This document shows positions 57,327 through 64,000 of a DNA stretch of 64,000 bases, piece by piece; the stretch's first letter is position 1; each line of letters begins with the position of its first letter. The notes under the pieces were generated by a model, which saw only the letters and a program-made list of their open reading frames with translations, searched no databases and was not told the origin of the DNA. Both the position numbers and the translations under genes were made by a program. This DNA comes from an uncultured Gammaproteobacteria bacterium (GTDB lineage: Bacteria > Pseudomonadota > Gammaproteobacteria > Pseudomonadales > Pseudohongiellaceae), in NCBI GenBank assembly GCA_913060495.1, contig CAJXRP010000011.1:49608-113607 (forward strand). Direction: 5' to 3'.

Positions 57327-58501
57327 CAGTTACCCTTTGCGATTATCGCGGTAAGCTCAACCTCTAACAACTCGCGACGCCACCCGGCGAAATCGCCCGA
57401 CCACTGTAATTTCCCATCTGCCTCGTAACTTCGAAGCAATTCTAAGAGAAACTTTTTCCGACCAAGCAGCTCTGGAGACATACCTAGCTCCTCGGCCTTA
57501 CTAGTAGCCACTTCCTTACTCAGCTTCAACTTCTTTCTCAGAGGCGCACTCAGAGGCTTATTCAACAGCGCCTGATCTACCTCCCCCTTATTAGATGAGT
57601 CGCTGAGCAACTGAAACAGATCAGCTGCATTGCGTGATAAAAACCGTTTATCAATAACTTCAGCGCTGCTAACCACCTCCAATGTGAGTTCGCCGCGCTT
57701 TATGGGCCCGGAAACCGCCTCGCAAAGACTCATCATATCGTTGTCCTTGACGATCCAGCTACGCGGCTTATTCCTCTGCCGCGCCTTTTGCTCCCGCCAC
57801 ACACAAAGTTGCTGCAGGGCTTGTAGGCCATGTATGTCGAGGCGCCAGGCATTACTCACATTCGTATAATACGAATCCCACTGAGCTTCTTCCTCAAGCC
57901 TTTGAGCTATGACGAGCTGTTGATTGCACTCTGCTCGCAACCAATTCCCCATACCTTTTTGTTCGATCTGATCACTGAGTATTTCACGAACCTGCAATAA
58001 ATAACGCACATCAGCGGCGGCGTAATGAACTTGCTTATCTGACAAAGGGCGTTTAATCCAATCCGAGCGTGTTTCATCTTTTGCGACTTCCACACCAAGC
58101 AACTGCTCTACTAGACCTTGGTAGCTTATGCTAAAACCGATACCAAGGAAGGCAGCCGCGAGCTGTGTATCAAACAGAGAAACTGGCAAGCAGCCCAAGA
58201 ACGTTTGTAATAAACTCAAATCTTCACTGCAGGAGTGCATGACTAAAGTACACGATGGTGTACTTAGCAGCTTTTTGAATGCCGACCAATCATCAATCGT
58301 GAGCGGATCTACCAAATAGCAGCGCTTGCTATCGGCTATTTGCAGCAAACCGATTCGCGCATAAAAAGTACTGGTTCGCTCAAACTCCGTGTCAACAGCG
58401 AGGAATTTTTCTGCGGCCCATTCTTCGCAGAGCACATTAAGTGTAGCCGTATCACTAACATACTCGATCGGCATGCCGTCACAAACTATTGAATTGCTCA
58501 A
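57326..58501 (-). CDS. rnd: Ribonuclease D
   Basis: A 391-residue 3'-to-5' exoribonuclease that trims tRNA precursors. The DEDDy catalytic residues lie in [25 protein letters not shown] and [12 protein letters not shown] (Tyr and Asp). An HRDC domain follows (about residues 215-295, [16 protein letters not shown]), then a second HRDC-like C-terminal domain. Length is normal for bacterial Rnd. Its start overlaps the recR stop (ATGA). Confidence 0.95.
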   Translation of the reverse strand: MSNSIVCDGMPIEYVSDTATLNVLCEEWAAEKFLAVDTEFERTSTFYARIGLLQIADSKRCYLVDPLTIDDWSAFKKLLSTPSCTLVMHSCSEDLSLLQTFLGCLPVSLFDTQLAAAFLGIGFSISYQGLVEQLLGVEVAKDETRSDWIKRPLSDKQVHYAAADVRYLLQVREILSDQIEQKGMGNWLRAECNQQLVIAQRLEEEAQWDSYYTNVSNAWRLDIHGLQALQQLCVWREQKARQRNKPRSWIVKDNDMMSLCEAVSGPIKRGELTLEVVSSAEVIDKRFLSRNAADLFQLLSDSSNKGEVDQALLNKPLSAPLRKKLKLSKEVATSKAEELGMSPELLGRKKFLLELLRSYEADGKLQWSGDFAGWRRELLEVELTAIIAKGN

Positions 58502-59103
58502 GATTGCTCCATGGATTTTCGTCCTGCAAAGGCGTGTGTGAGGGTACCGCCATCAACAAATTCCAATTCGCCCCCAACGGGGACTCCGTGTGCAATTCTA
58601 GAAACCTGCACGCTAGAATTTCGCAACTGCTCCGCTATATAGTACGCGGTAGCATCTCCTTCAACATTTGGATTGCAGGCGATTATGACTTCTTCAATGT
58701 CATTGCCTTCCACCTTGTCTAGCAACTGACTTATGCCTAGCTGCTCCGGGCCTATGCCATCAATAGGCGACAGGTGACCCATTAGTACAAAATAGATACC
58801 TCTAAACGAGCCGGATTGCTCGATCGCAAAGATGTCGGCTGGGGACTCTACTACGCAGCATATTTTACGATTACGCGATCTGCTTGCACAAATTCGACAG
58901 GTGTCTTCTTCTGTAAGGGTACGACACTGGCTGCAGTTTCCTACTTCGTTTATTGCAACGGTCAATGCATCGCTAAGCTTCTGTCCGCCAGAACGATTTC
59001 TTTCTAACAGATGCAGAGTCATTCGCTGCGCCGATTTTGGTCCAACACCGGGAAGACACCGAAAAGCTTCGATGAGTTGATCTATAAGGGGACTGGAATT
59101 CAC
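58498..59103 (-). CDS. recR: Recombination mediator RecR
   Basis: A 201-residue DNA-binding protein that works with RecO (and RecF) to load RecA at gaps. An N-terminal helix-hairpin-helix ([20 protein letters not shown]), a C4 zinc finger ([16 protein letters not shown]), a Toprim domain ([21 protein letters not shown]) and the C-terminal [18 protein letters not shown] are all present. The place after dnaX-ybaB is universal in this class. Confidence 0.97.
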   Translation of the reverse strand: MNSSPLIDQLIEAFRCLPGVGPKSAQRMTLHLLERNRSGGQKLSDALTVAINEVGNCSQCRTLTEEDTCRICASRSRNRKICCVVESPADIFAIEQSGSFRGIYFVLMGHLSPIDGIGPEQLGISQLLDKVEGNDIEEVIIACNPNVEGDATAYYIAEQLRNSSVQVSRIAHGVPVGGELEFVDGGTLTHAFAGRKSMEQS

Positions 59104-59111
59104 AACTACTC

Positions 59112-59432
59112 CTAGAAAGGAAACTTAAAGCCATCGGGCATCTTCATGCCGCCAGCCATACCACTTAAGGATTCTTTATTTTTCTCTTCAATCTTTCTAA
59201 CAGCATCATTTACCGCTGCAGCAAGTAGGTCTTCGATTACTGCTTTATCCTCGCTCATCAACGCATCGTCGAGGCTAACGCTAATAACATCATGCTTGCC
59301 ATTCATCGTAACCCTAACTAAGCCGGCACCTGACTCACCTTCTGTCTTTGTTTTCAGCTGCTCTTCTTGCGCCTTCTGAAACTGTTCTTGCATCAGCTTG
59401 GCTTGTTTCATAATCTCGTTCAAATCAGTCAT
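59112..59432 (-). CDS. ybaB: YbaB/EbfC nucleoid-associated protein
   Basis: A 106-residue dimeric DNA-binding protein. The N-terminal helix ([18 protein letters not shown]), the central sheet [18 protein letters not shown] and the C-terminal helix [16 protein letters not shown] are those of EbfC/YbaB, with the usual Gly/Met/Phe-rich tail. It stands eight bases after dnaX and nine before recR, as in most bacteria, and is probably translated from the dnaX transcript. Confidence 0.95.
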   Translation of the reverse strand: MTDLNEIMKQAKLMQEQFQKAQEEQLKTKTEGESGAGLVRVTMNGKHDVISVSLDDALMSEDKAVIEDLLAAAVNDAVRKIEEKNKESLSGMAGGMKMPDGFKFPF

Positions 59433-59440
59433 GCTCGTTA

Positions 59441-61324
59441 CTAGTCCTTATGCGGTGCTATAGTTTCTTTCGCTAGAGTGCCAGAGAAGTGCTTAAGTAA
59501 TTCCTGAACATTCTCGTCGCTCTCGAAATCGTTGACCATCGCAACATGCCTCTCTTCTTTTAATCTTTGGCTCAACATCGCGGGCGTTTCATTCTTTGCA
59601 TCACCGATTTCTATTCGCACAGATATTTCTGTCGCAAAGTAATCACTCAATGCTTGAGAGAGCTTAGGTAATAATTCTTCGCTGAAAACTGCGCTCTGAG
59701 AATGGTCCAAAATGAAGTGTATGCTATTTGAATCTGCGCGTTGAAAATCCGAATTGGCTAGAACATTTGCTGCAATACCATTTATTTCCAGCTCTGGATA
59801 AAGCCGCAACCAACTCTCAGAAGTTAGCGAATCTAAAGTTATAGCTCCTTTAGAAACGACACTGGATAGGCCCTGATTTTCACTAAGCTGCATAGGCTCT
59901 TCTGGCGCTTCTGCTGCTTCTTGCACTTCTGCTACTTCTGCTACTTCTGCTACTTCTGGATGAGCATCCCTAAGCTCTGCGCTCGACAGCTGATTACTCT
60001 CGGGGGCAAACTCTTCTGAGTCATCGTCTGGATGTGCTGATTCAAGTTCCGTAGACGCTTCAGTAACTGGCTCCGAGTGAGCATCGCTCGATTGCTCTGC
60101 CGGCACGGCCGATATTATTTCTTCTGTTAGTTTATTCTTTTTTTTTTCGCTGTCGACAGCGCTATCTACAGCGCCACCGGAATCGCCTGCCGTTGATGGG
60201 TCGCTGCCTTGGTTCGCTTCCAAATTAGTAGGCTCTACATAACTTGGAGAGAACACCAACATGCGAATCAGCAACATCTCGAAAGCCGTCCGCACCTCCG
60301 CCGAGAGACGCAGGTCTTCCCTACCCTTGATTCCCATCTGATAATACAGTTGCACATCTTCTGCACTGATCAAAGAGGCCAATTCTAGTATTTGAGGCAT
60401 ATCTCCGTAACTATTGTCCGCAGCTTTCGGCTCGATCTGCGCAATGGCTACACGGTGTAACGTAGATAACAAACTGTCTAGGGTATGGCTGTAATCCGGA
60501 GTCTGTTCTGAGATGTCGCGAATAAGCTCGAGGATTGTTGAGACCGACCTCGACGCCATACCTTTTAGTAATTCGTAGACTTGTTTCTGCGGCGGTACTC
60601 CCAACATTTCGATGACGCCATCGGTAGCGACCTGCCCCTCACAATAAGAGATCGCCTGATCCACGAGAGTGAGCGCGTCGCGCATACTCCCAGATGCCGA
60701 TGCAGCGATCTGCCATAAAGCTTCTTCTTCGAACTCAATTTGTTCTTTTTCTAGCACCGAACCGAGATACTCGGAGATAAGCTGCGGACTCAAATTCTTT
60801 AAATTGAACTGCAGGCACCTCGACAGAATTGTAATAGGCAATTTCTGTGGATCAGTGGTAGCAAACAAGAATTTTACATGGGGAGGCGGCTCTTCCAGAG
60901 TCTTCAATAAAGCATTGAAGCTATGGTTTGACAGCATATGCACCTCATCGATGAGGTACACCTTGAAGCGGCCTCGACTTGGCGCGTACTGGACGTTGTC
61001 GAGCAATTCTCGAGTGTCTTCGACCTTGGTGCGAGACGCCGCATCAACTTCGATAAGATCGATAAAGCGTCCCTCGTTGATCTCTGTGCAAGAGTCGCAC
61101 TTTTCGCAGGGTACTGAGCTAATACCTTCTTCGCAATTTAGGCACTTTGCTAATATTCGAGCGAGGGTGGTCTTACCCACACCCCGAGTGCCAGTAAAGA
61201 GGTAGGCGTGGTGTAGCCGCTCATTATCCAGTGCGTTAATTAGGGATTTGAGTACATGAGCCTGTCCCGCAACTTGAGAGAAGTTGCTGGGTCGCCATTT
61301 GCGGGCTAGGACTTGATAGCTCAT
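59441..61324 (-). CDS. dnaX: DNA polymerase III tau (and gamma) subunit
   Basis: A 627-residue clamp-loader ATPase. Walker A GTRGVGKT at 45-52, four-Cys zinc module (Cys64, 73, 76, 79), Walker B LIDEVHML at about 124-131, and the SRC motif at 168-170. Domains I-III end near residue 370. An Ala/Glu-rich linker with a repeated EVA unit follows, then the tau-specific C-terminal part that binds DnaB and alpha. At codons 393-396 a run GAA AAA AAA AAG offers a -1 slip to GAA TAA, which would give a 397-residue gamma, as in E. coli. Ribosomal or transcriptional slippage would both work. Confidence 0.96.
   Translation of the reverse strand: MSYQVLARKWRPSNFSQVAGQAHVLKSLINALDNERLHHAYLFTGTRGVGKTTLARILAKCLNCEEGISSVPCEKCDSCTEINEGRFIDLIEVDAASRTKVEDTRELLDNVQYAPSRGRFKVYLIDEVHMLSNHSFNALLKTLEEPPPHVKFLFATTDPQKLPITILSRCLQFNLKNLSPQLISEYLGSVLEKEQIEFEEEALWQIAASASGSMRDALTLVDQAISYCEGQVATDGVIEMLGVPPQKQVYELLKGMASRSVSTILELIRDISEQTPDYSHTLDSLLSTLHRVAIAQIEPKAADNSYGDMPQILELASLISAEDVQLYYQMGIKGREDLRLSAEVRTAFEMLLIRMLVFSPSYVEPTNLEANQGSDPSTAGDSGGAVDSAVDSEKKKNKLTEEIISAVPAEQSSDAHSEPVTEASTELESAHPDDDSEEFAPESNQLSSAELRDAHPEVAEVAEVAEVQEAAEAPEEPMQLSENQGLSSVVSKGAITLDSLTSESWLRLYPELEINGIAANVLANSDFQRADSNSIHFILDHSQSAVFSEELLPKLSQALSDYFATEISVRIEIGDAKNETPAMLSQRLKEERHVAMVNDFESDENVQELLKHFSGTLAKETIAPHKD
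59925..59960 (-). repeat. 9-bp tandem repeat in dnaX (EVA units)
   Basis: ACTTCTGCT on the plus strand is repeated three times exactly, with a fourth copy changed at the last two bases. On the coding strand it encodes Ala/Glu/Val triplets in the flexible linker, so changes in copy number keep the reading frame. Confidence 0.85.
60132..60161 (-). promoter_or_regulatory. Programmed slippage site of dnaX
   Basis: An A10-G run (plus strand 60137-60147) contains the E. coli-type slippery heptamer A AAA AAG in the correct phase. A -1 shift reads Glu then TAA (60132-60134); a +1 shift also stops within three codons. A 14-bp palindrome CGCTGTCGACAGCG (60148-60161) sits directly upstream. No strong downstream hairpin is seen. 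Confidence 0.75.
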
Positions 61325-61401
61325 CAGGTTTCTTTGTCGAAGTACTGGCCTGGGTAATTACCTAGGACAGAGGATTCGACTCTCAGGAGAATTTGATTTG
61401 A

Positions 61402-61513
61402 GGCAACCCCTGCCAGCCACACCGCGGCACATGAGTCAGCTACTACCGTTGCTCCCTTCCGGGCCTGGCGGGGTTTATAACTTATCATTGCGTGGGGACC
61501 GACAAGAGTTACC
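61402..61513 (-). ncRNA. ffs: 4.5S / signal recognition particle RNA
   Basis: About 112 bases on the minus strand. The conserved apical loop reads CAGGCCCGGAAGGGAGCA and the 3' side reads GGCTGGCAGGGGTTGCC, as in E. coli 4.5S RNA. The ends GGTAAC and GTTGCC pair to close the long hairpin. It binds Ffh and targets inner-membrane proteins. It stands directly upstream of dnaX in the same direction. Ends are estimated from pairing and the promoter distance. Confidence 0.92.
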
Positions 61514-61520
61514 AGCAGCC

Positions 61521-61529
61521 ATAATACCA
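61521..61529 (-). promoter_or_regulatory. Extended -10 promoter of ffs
   Basis: On the minus strand TGG-TATTAT is an extended -10 element. It ends eight bases before the predicted first base of the 4.5S RNA. No good -35 is seen, in keeping with the extended -10. Confidence 0.7.
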
Positions 61530-61608
61530 TATACGACAGCTTAAGCAGTGCCGGAATAGCAGAAAATCTTATCTGATTAGCTGCTATTCCTGTCTTCGAA
61601 GCGAGTCG

Positions 61609-63570
61609 CTATGGCAGAGAGAGCGTTACAACCCTCGAATCTTGCCCTCCACCCAAAGCGAGAGAAATATACTGCTTGCCATCAACGGAATAACTCATCG
61701 GCGTTGCCTGAGGCGGCAAGGGTAATTCGAACTCGTGAACAACCTGACCATTAGCCTTGTCATAGGCGCGTAACAGATTGCGGCCATTGTCCGATTGAGC
61801 GATAAACAACAAAGTCTTGGTTAAAACTGGGCCCGTTCTACTCGGACCGCCTACGGGCCCCGGGTCCAAAATCCCCATATCGATAATCTTCTGCCTGATT
61901 CCCTCTCCGTGCGCAACCATCCACTCATGTTCTCCTGTATTAAGATCAATAGCAGTTATTCGCCCATAGGGAGGCTTAGTCAAAGGCAGTCCTTGCGGTC
62001 CTCCAACGTTATACGCCCCGCCCCTGGTATAGAGCAGGTTCGATTGCTCGGAATCTGCCTCGACTAATTGCACGACGATAGGAATTGTTGCCGACGGTAC
62101 GTAGAATAATCCCGTATCTGGATCGAAAGAGGCGCCAGTCCACCAACCACCACCTCCCCAACCAGGCATGTTAATAGTTCCCCGCAGTGAAGGCGGAGTA
62201 AAAAGCGGGCCGTAATCGAAGCCTTCTATAAGCTGCAATGCCTCTTGACGTAACTCGGGAGTAAAATCAATCAAGGTTTCGCTAGTAATGCCCTGCACTG
62301 CAAAAGCCGCAGGTTTCGTCGGAAACGGCTGAGTTGGGGATAGAGACTCACCCGGCATAGTGCTTTGGGGCACGGGTCGCTCCTCGATTGGCCACACAGG
62401 TTCGCCCGTTACTCTATCAAACACGTAGGTGAAACCCTGTTTAGATATCTGCGCAACCGCCTTGATTTCCCGGCCATCCACTGTGATATCAACAAGGGTA
62501 GGCGCAGCAGGAAGGTCGTAGTCCCAAACCCCATGATGCACCATCTGGAAATGCCAGAGGCGCTCACCTGTTGACGCCCTAACTGCAACTAGACTCTCCG
62601 CAAACAGGTTGTCACCCTTTCTAAGAGCACCATACCAATCGTTGGTTGGCGTGCCGATTGGGATATACGCTATATCCAACTCATCGTCAGCACTCATTAT
62701 TGTCCAAGAATTTGTATTGCCCGTGTATTCCCAAGAACCATCTTCCCAAGTGTCGTTACCGAATTCTCCAGGCTGCGGGATAGTATGAAAAACCCATTCG
62801 ATCTCACCTGTATCAGGGTTAAATCCGCGCACGTGTCCGGGAGGCATTTCCTTTGTGCTTGGGGCATCGTTGATGATCGAGTTTACTATCACCGTATTGT
62901 TTGTAACCAGTGGCGGAGAAACGACGCCATACTGCCGTTTATCTATTTCACGGCCTAAGCCTTCTGCTAAGTCAACTTTACCGCCATCACCAAAACTGCT
63001 ATCTGGCTCACCTGTCTCCAAATCCAGCGACCAGAGGTTTGAATCATTGGTGGCGTAGAAAATTCGCTTCTTATCATCCCTCTCCCAATACGCAACACCT
63101 CGAGAGTTGTAGCCCAGATTTGCCGGACGACCCGATTCCCATGCCTGAGTATCGAACACCCATTTCTCTTCGCCGCTGCGCGCATCCAGAGCAACTACAC
63201 GGCCGAAGGAAGTTGGGATATACATAACACCATTAATTACTATCGGCGTCGCCTTGAAGCCAGCTGGCATCGCTCGAAAGTTTTCCTCGCGGACGTTATC
63301 TGCAACTGTAGCGTTGTCGACACTATCCCAGCTCCAAGCTGTGGTCAGGCTGGCAACATTGCCAGCATCAATCTGGTCAAGCGCAGAGTATTTTTGGGAG
63401 CGATTATCGCCGCCGTAGCTAGACCAGTCGGCTGTCGGTGGTGGCGTTGATCTAATAGCGATTGCCGCTGCAGATGGAGATGGAGGCGTCGTCTCTGAGG
63501 GTTGGCAGGCAACAGTTAATACTGACAAGGCTAGAATAATTAGGCTTCTGTGTGGAAGTGTAGCAAGCAT
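61609..63570 (-). CDS. PQQ-dependent quinoprotein dehydrogenase, putative lipoprotein
   Basis: A 653-residue exported eight-bladed propeller enzyme. It starts with a signal ending in LTVAC (Cys22), so it may be lipid-anchored. The first blade reads WSSYGGDNRSQKYSALDQID, with later Trp-docking repeats (GEEKWVFDTQAW, GEIEWVFHTIPQ, GERLWHFQMVHHGVWDYDLP, GEHEWMVAHGEG). These are signatures of the glucose/quinate dehydrogenase group. The vicinal Cys pair of methanol dehydrogenases and a cytochrome c domain are absent. No PQQ synthesis genes are in the window. The substrate, probably a sugar or alcohol, is unknown. Confidence 0.85.
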   Translation of the reverse strand: MLATLPHRSLIILALSVLTVACQPSETTPPSPSAAAIAIRSTPPPTADWSSYGGDNRSQKYSALDQIDAGNVASLTTAWSWDSVDNATVADNVREENFRAMPAGFKATPIVINGVMYIPTSFGRVVALDARSGEEKWVFDTQAWESGRPANLGYNSRGVAYWERDDKKRIFYATNDSNLWSLDLETGEPDSSFGDGGKVDLAEGLGREIDKRQYGVVSPPLVTNNTVIVNSIINDAPSTKEMPPGHVRGFNPDTGEIEWVFHTIPQPGEFGNDTWEDGSWEYTGNTNSWTIMSADDELDIAYIPIGTPTNDWYGALRKGDNLFAESLVAVRASTGERLWHFQMVHHGVWDYDLPAAPTLVDITVDGREIKAVAQISKQGFTYVFDRVTGEPVWPIEERPVPQSTMPGESLSPTQPFPTKPAAFAVQGITSETLIDFTPELRQEALQLIEGFDYGPLFTPPSLRGTINMPGWGGGGWWTGASFDPDTGLFYVPSATIPIVVQLVEADSEQSNLLYTRGGAYNVGGPQGLPLTKPPYGRITAIDLNTGEHEWMVAHGEGIRQKIIDMGILDPGPVGGPSRTGPVLTKTLLFIAQSDNGRNLLRAYDKANGQVVHEFELPLPPQATPMSYSVDGKQYISLALGGGQDSRVVTLSLP

Positions 63571-63663
63571 ATTGCCCCCGATAGTTTGAAGAACTTTACT
63601 GTGGAGATAGTACCTTAGGGGATGTTGAATGGGTACTGGGGGCGCGGATTGGAGACGTGGTAG

Positions 63664-63708
63664 CCATAAATAAAAAACCCGACGTATAGTCGGGTTTTTT
63701 ATTTATGG
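63664..63708. terminator. Terminator between tRNA-Ser and the quinoprotein gene
   Basis: A perfect 20-bp inverted repeat with a five-base loop (arms 63664-63683 and 63689-63708) has a CCCGAC/GTCGGG core flanked by A6 and T6 runs. It works in both directions. The right arm includes the CCA end of tRNA-Ser. Confidence 0.9.
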
Positions 63709-63793
63709 CGGTGAGACAGGGATTCGAACCCTGGAAACATTTCTGTTTACACACTTTCCAAGCGTGCTCCATCGGCCTCTCGGACATCTCACC
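63706..63793 (-). tRNA. tRNA-Ser (anticodon GGA)
   Basis: On the minus strand the acceptor GGTGAGA pairs with TCTCACC. The D arm is present, the anticodon stem CACGC/GTGTG closes on TTGGAAA (anticodon GGA), and a long variable arm typical of class II tRNAs follows. The T arm reads CAGGGTTCGAATCCCTG, and CCA is encoded (63706-63708). It decodes UCC and UCU. No clear promoter lies in the 130 bases upstream. Confidence 0.96.
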
Positions 63794-63860
63794 GTTATTC
63801 TGTTCGCACATGTCGTGCTGATTCTGTTTGCTGCACCGATATGAAATCGGGATTGACTCT

Positions 63861-63881
63861 GAAATTAGCTTAGCTAATTTC
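63861..63881. repeat. Palindrome between the two tRNA-Ser copies
   Basis: GAAATTAGCT, one T, then AGCTAATTTC gives 10-bp arms with a single central base. It lies between the intact and the truncated tRNA-Ser copy. Confidence 0.7.
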
Positions 63882-63927
63882 CTCACCCTGCGGGCAGCCT
63901 GCGGCTGTCCATCGCGCTACGCGCTTG

Positions 63928-64000
63928 TCGAACCCTGGAAACATTTCTGTTTACACACTTTCCAAGCGTGCTCCATCGGCCTCTCGGACATCTCACCGTT
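63928..64000 (-). pseudogene. Truncated second copy of tRNA-Ser (GGA)
   Basis: The 73 bases to the right edge are identical to 63724-63796, that is to tRNA-Ser from its 5' end to the T loop plus three upstream bases. The 3' part of the T arm, the acceptor 3' strand and CCA are replaced by unrelated, GC-rich sequence. It cannot fold into a functional tRNA. The repeat continues to the window edge, so its upstream extent is unknown. Confidence 0.85.

Noticed and set aside
61324..61530. 68-codon frame upstream of dnaX
   Set aside because: It lies entirely over the 4.5S RNA gene, which explains the conservation there.
63596..63886. 96-codon frame at the right end
   Set aside because: It reads through the tRNA-Ser gene and its terminator and is not a protein gene.

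Overview
The window reads as chromosomal DNA of a Gammaproteobacterium, probably a free-living marine or aquatic one. No 16S gene is present, so the lineage is inferred from gene content and order: holB-pilZ next to a fab cluster, the succession sdhCDAB-sucAB-lpd-sucCD divergent from gltA, a dnaX-ybaB-recR-rnd-ycgN operon, and a DUF3450/TtpC-type TonB2 operon. Base composition looks balanced and even throughout. Genes are densely packed and most are core housekeeping genes on the minus strand.

Layout. 1-2 kb: the start of a tail-specific protease gene (prc) and an orphan tyrosine recombinase. 2-5.6 kb: molybdate uptake (modABC) with a clear ModE operator, and modE facing it. 5.6-10.3 kb: a CBS-pair protein, a repeat-rich gap, glutathione reductase, an AlkB-like dioxygenase and an LhgO-like FAD oxidase. 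10.3-20.9 kb: a long minus-strand block pilZ-holB-tmk-mltG-pabC-fabF-acpP-fabG-fabD-plsX-rpmF-yceD, then rluC. It couples fatty-acid synthesis with DNA replication, wall and ribosome functions. There is no fabH between plsX and fabD. 21-24.8 kb: argS and htpG, convergent. 24.9-30.2 kb: a six-gene TonB energy-transduction operon (DUF3450, TtpC-like, exbB, exbD, tonB, TPR). 30.7-43.5 kb: the TCA-cycle block, with succinate dehydrogenase, 2-oxoglutarate dehydrogenase and succinyl-CoA synthetase genes divergent from citrate synthase. 43.7-47.8 kb: tRNA-Ala(GGC), gltX, dusA, a TerB-like gene and mlaA. 47.8-56.9 kb: hrpA, fadD, a CoxE-like VWA protein with its MoxR ATPase, and two membrane proteins of unknown role. 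56.9-61.5 kb: ycgN, rnd, recR, ybaB, dnaX and 4.5S RNA. 61.6-64 kb: a PQQ-type quinoprotein, tRNA-Ser(GGA) and a truncated second tRNA-Ser copy running off the right edge.

The most notable signals are regulatory or structural. They include a ModE operator at modA and an A10 slippery run in dnaX where either shifted frame stops within a few codons. A sigma-32-type promoter for htpG abuts an intrinsic terminator. The yceD-rpmF-plsX promoter lies so close to the start codon that yceD should be leaderless. There is a 7-bp heptad repeat in the rluC/argS gap, a perfect 16-bp hairpin downstream of gor, a 28-bp tandem duplication at the sucD stop codon, and the partial tRNA-Ser duplication. The least characterised genes are the three-TM winged-helix protein (55691-56365) and the 126-residue membrane protein (56485-56865), beside a MoxR/VWA pair. 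I saw no CRISPR array, prophage or obvious defence island.
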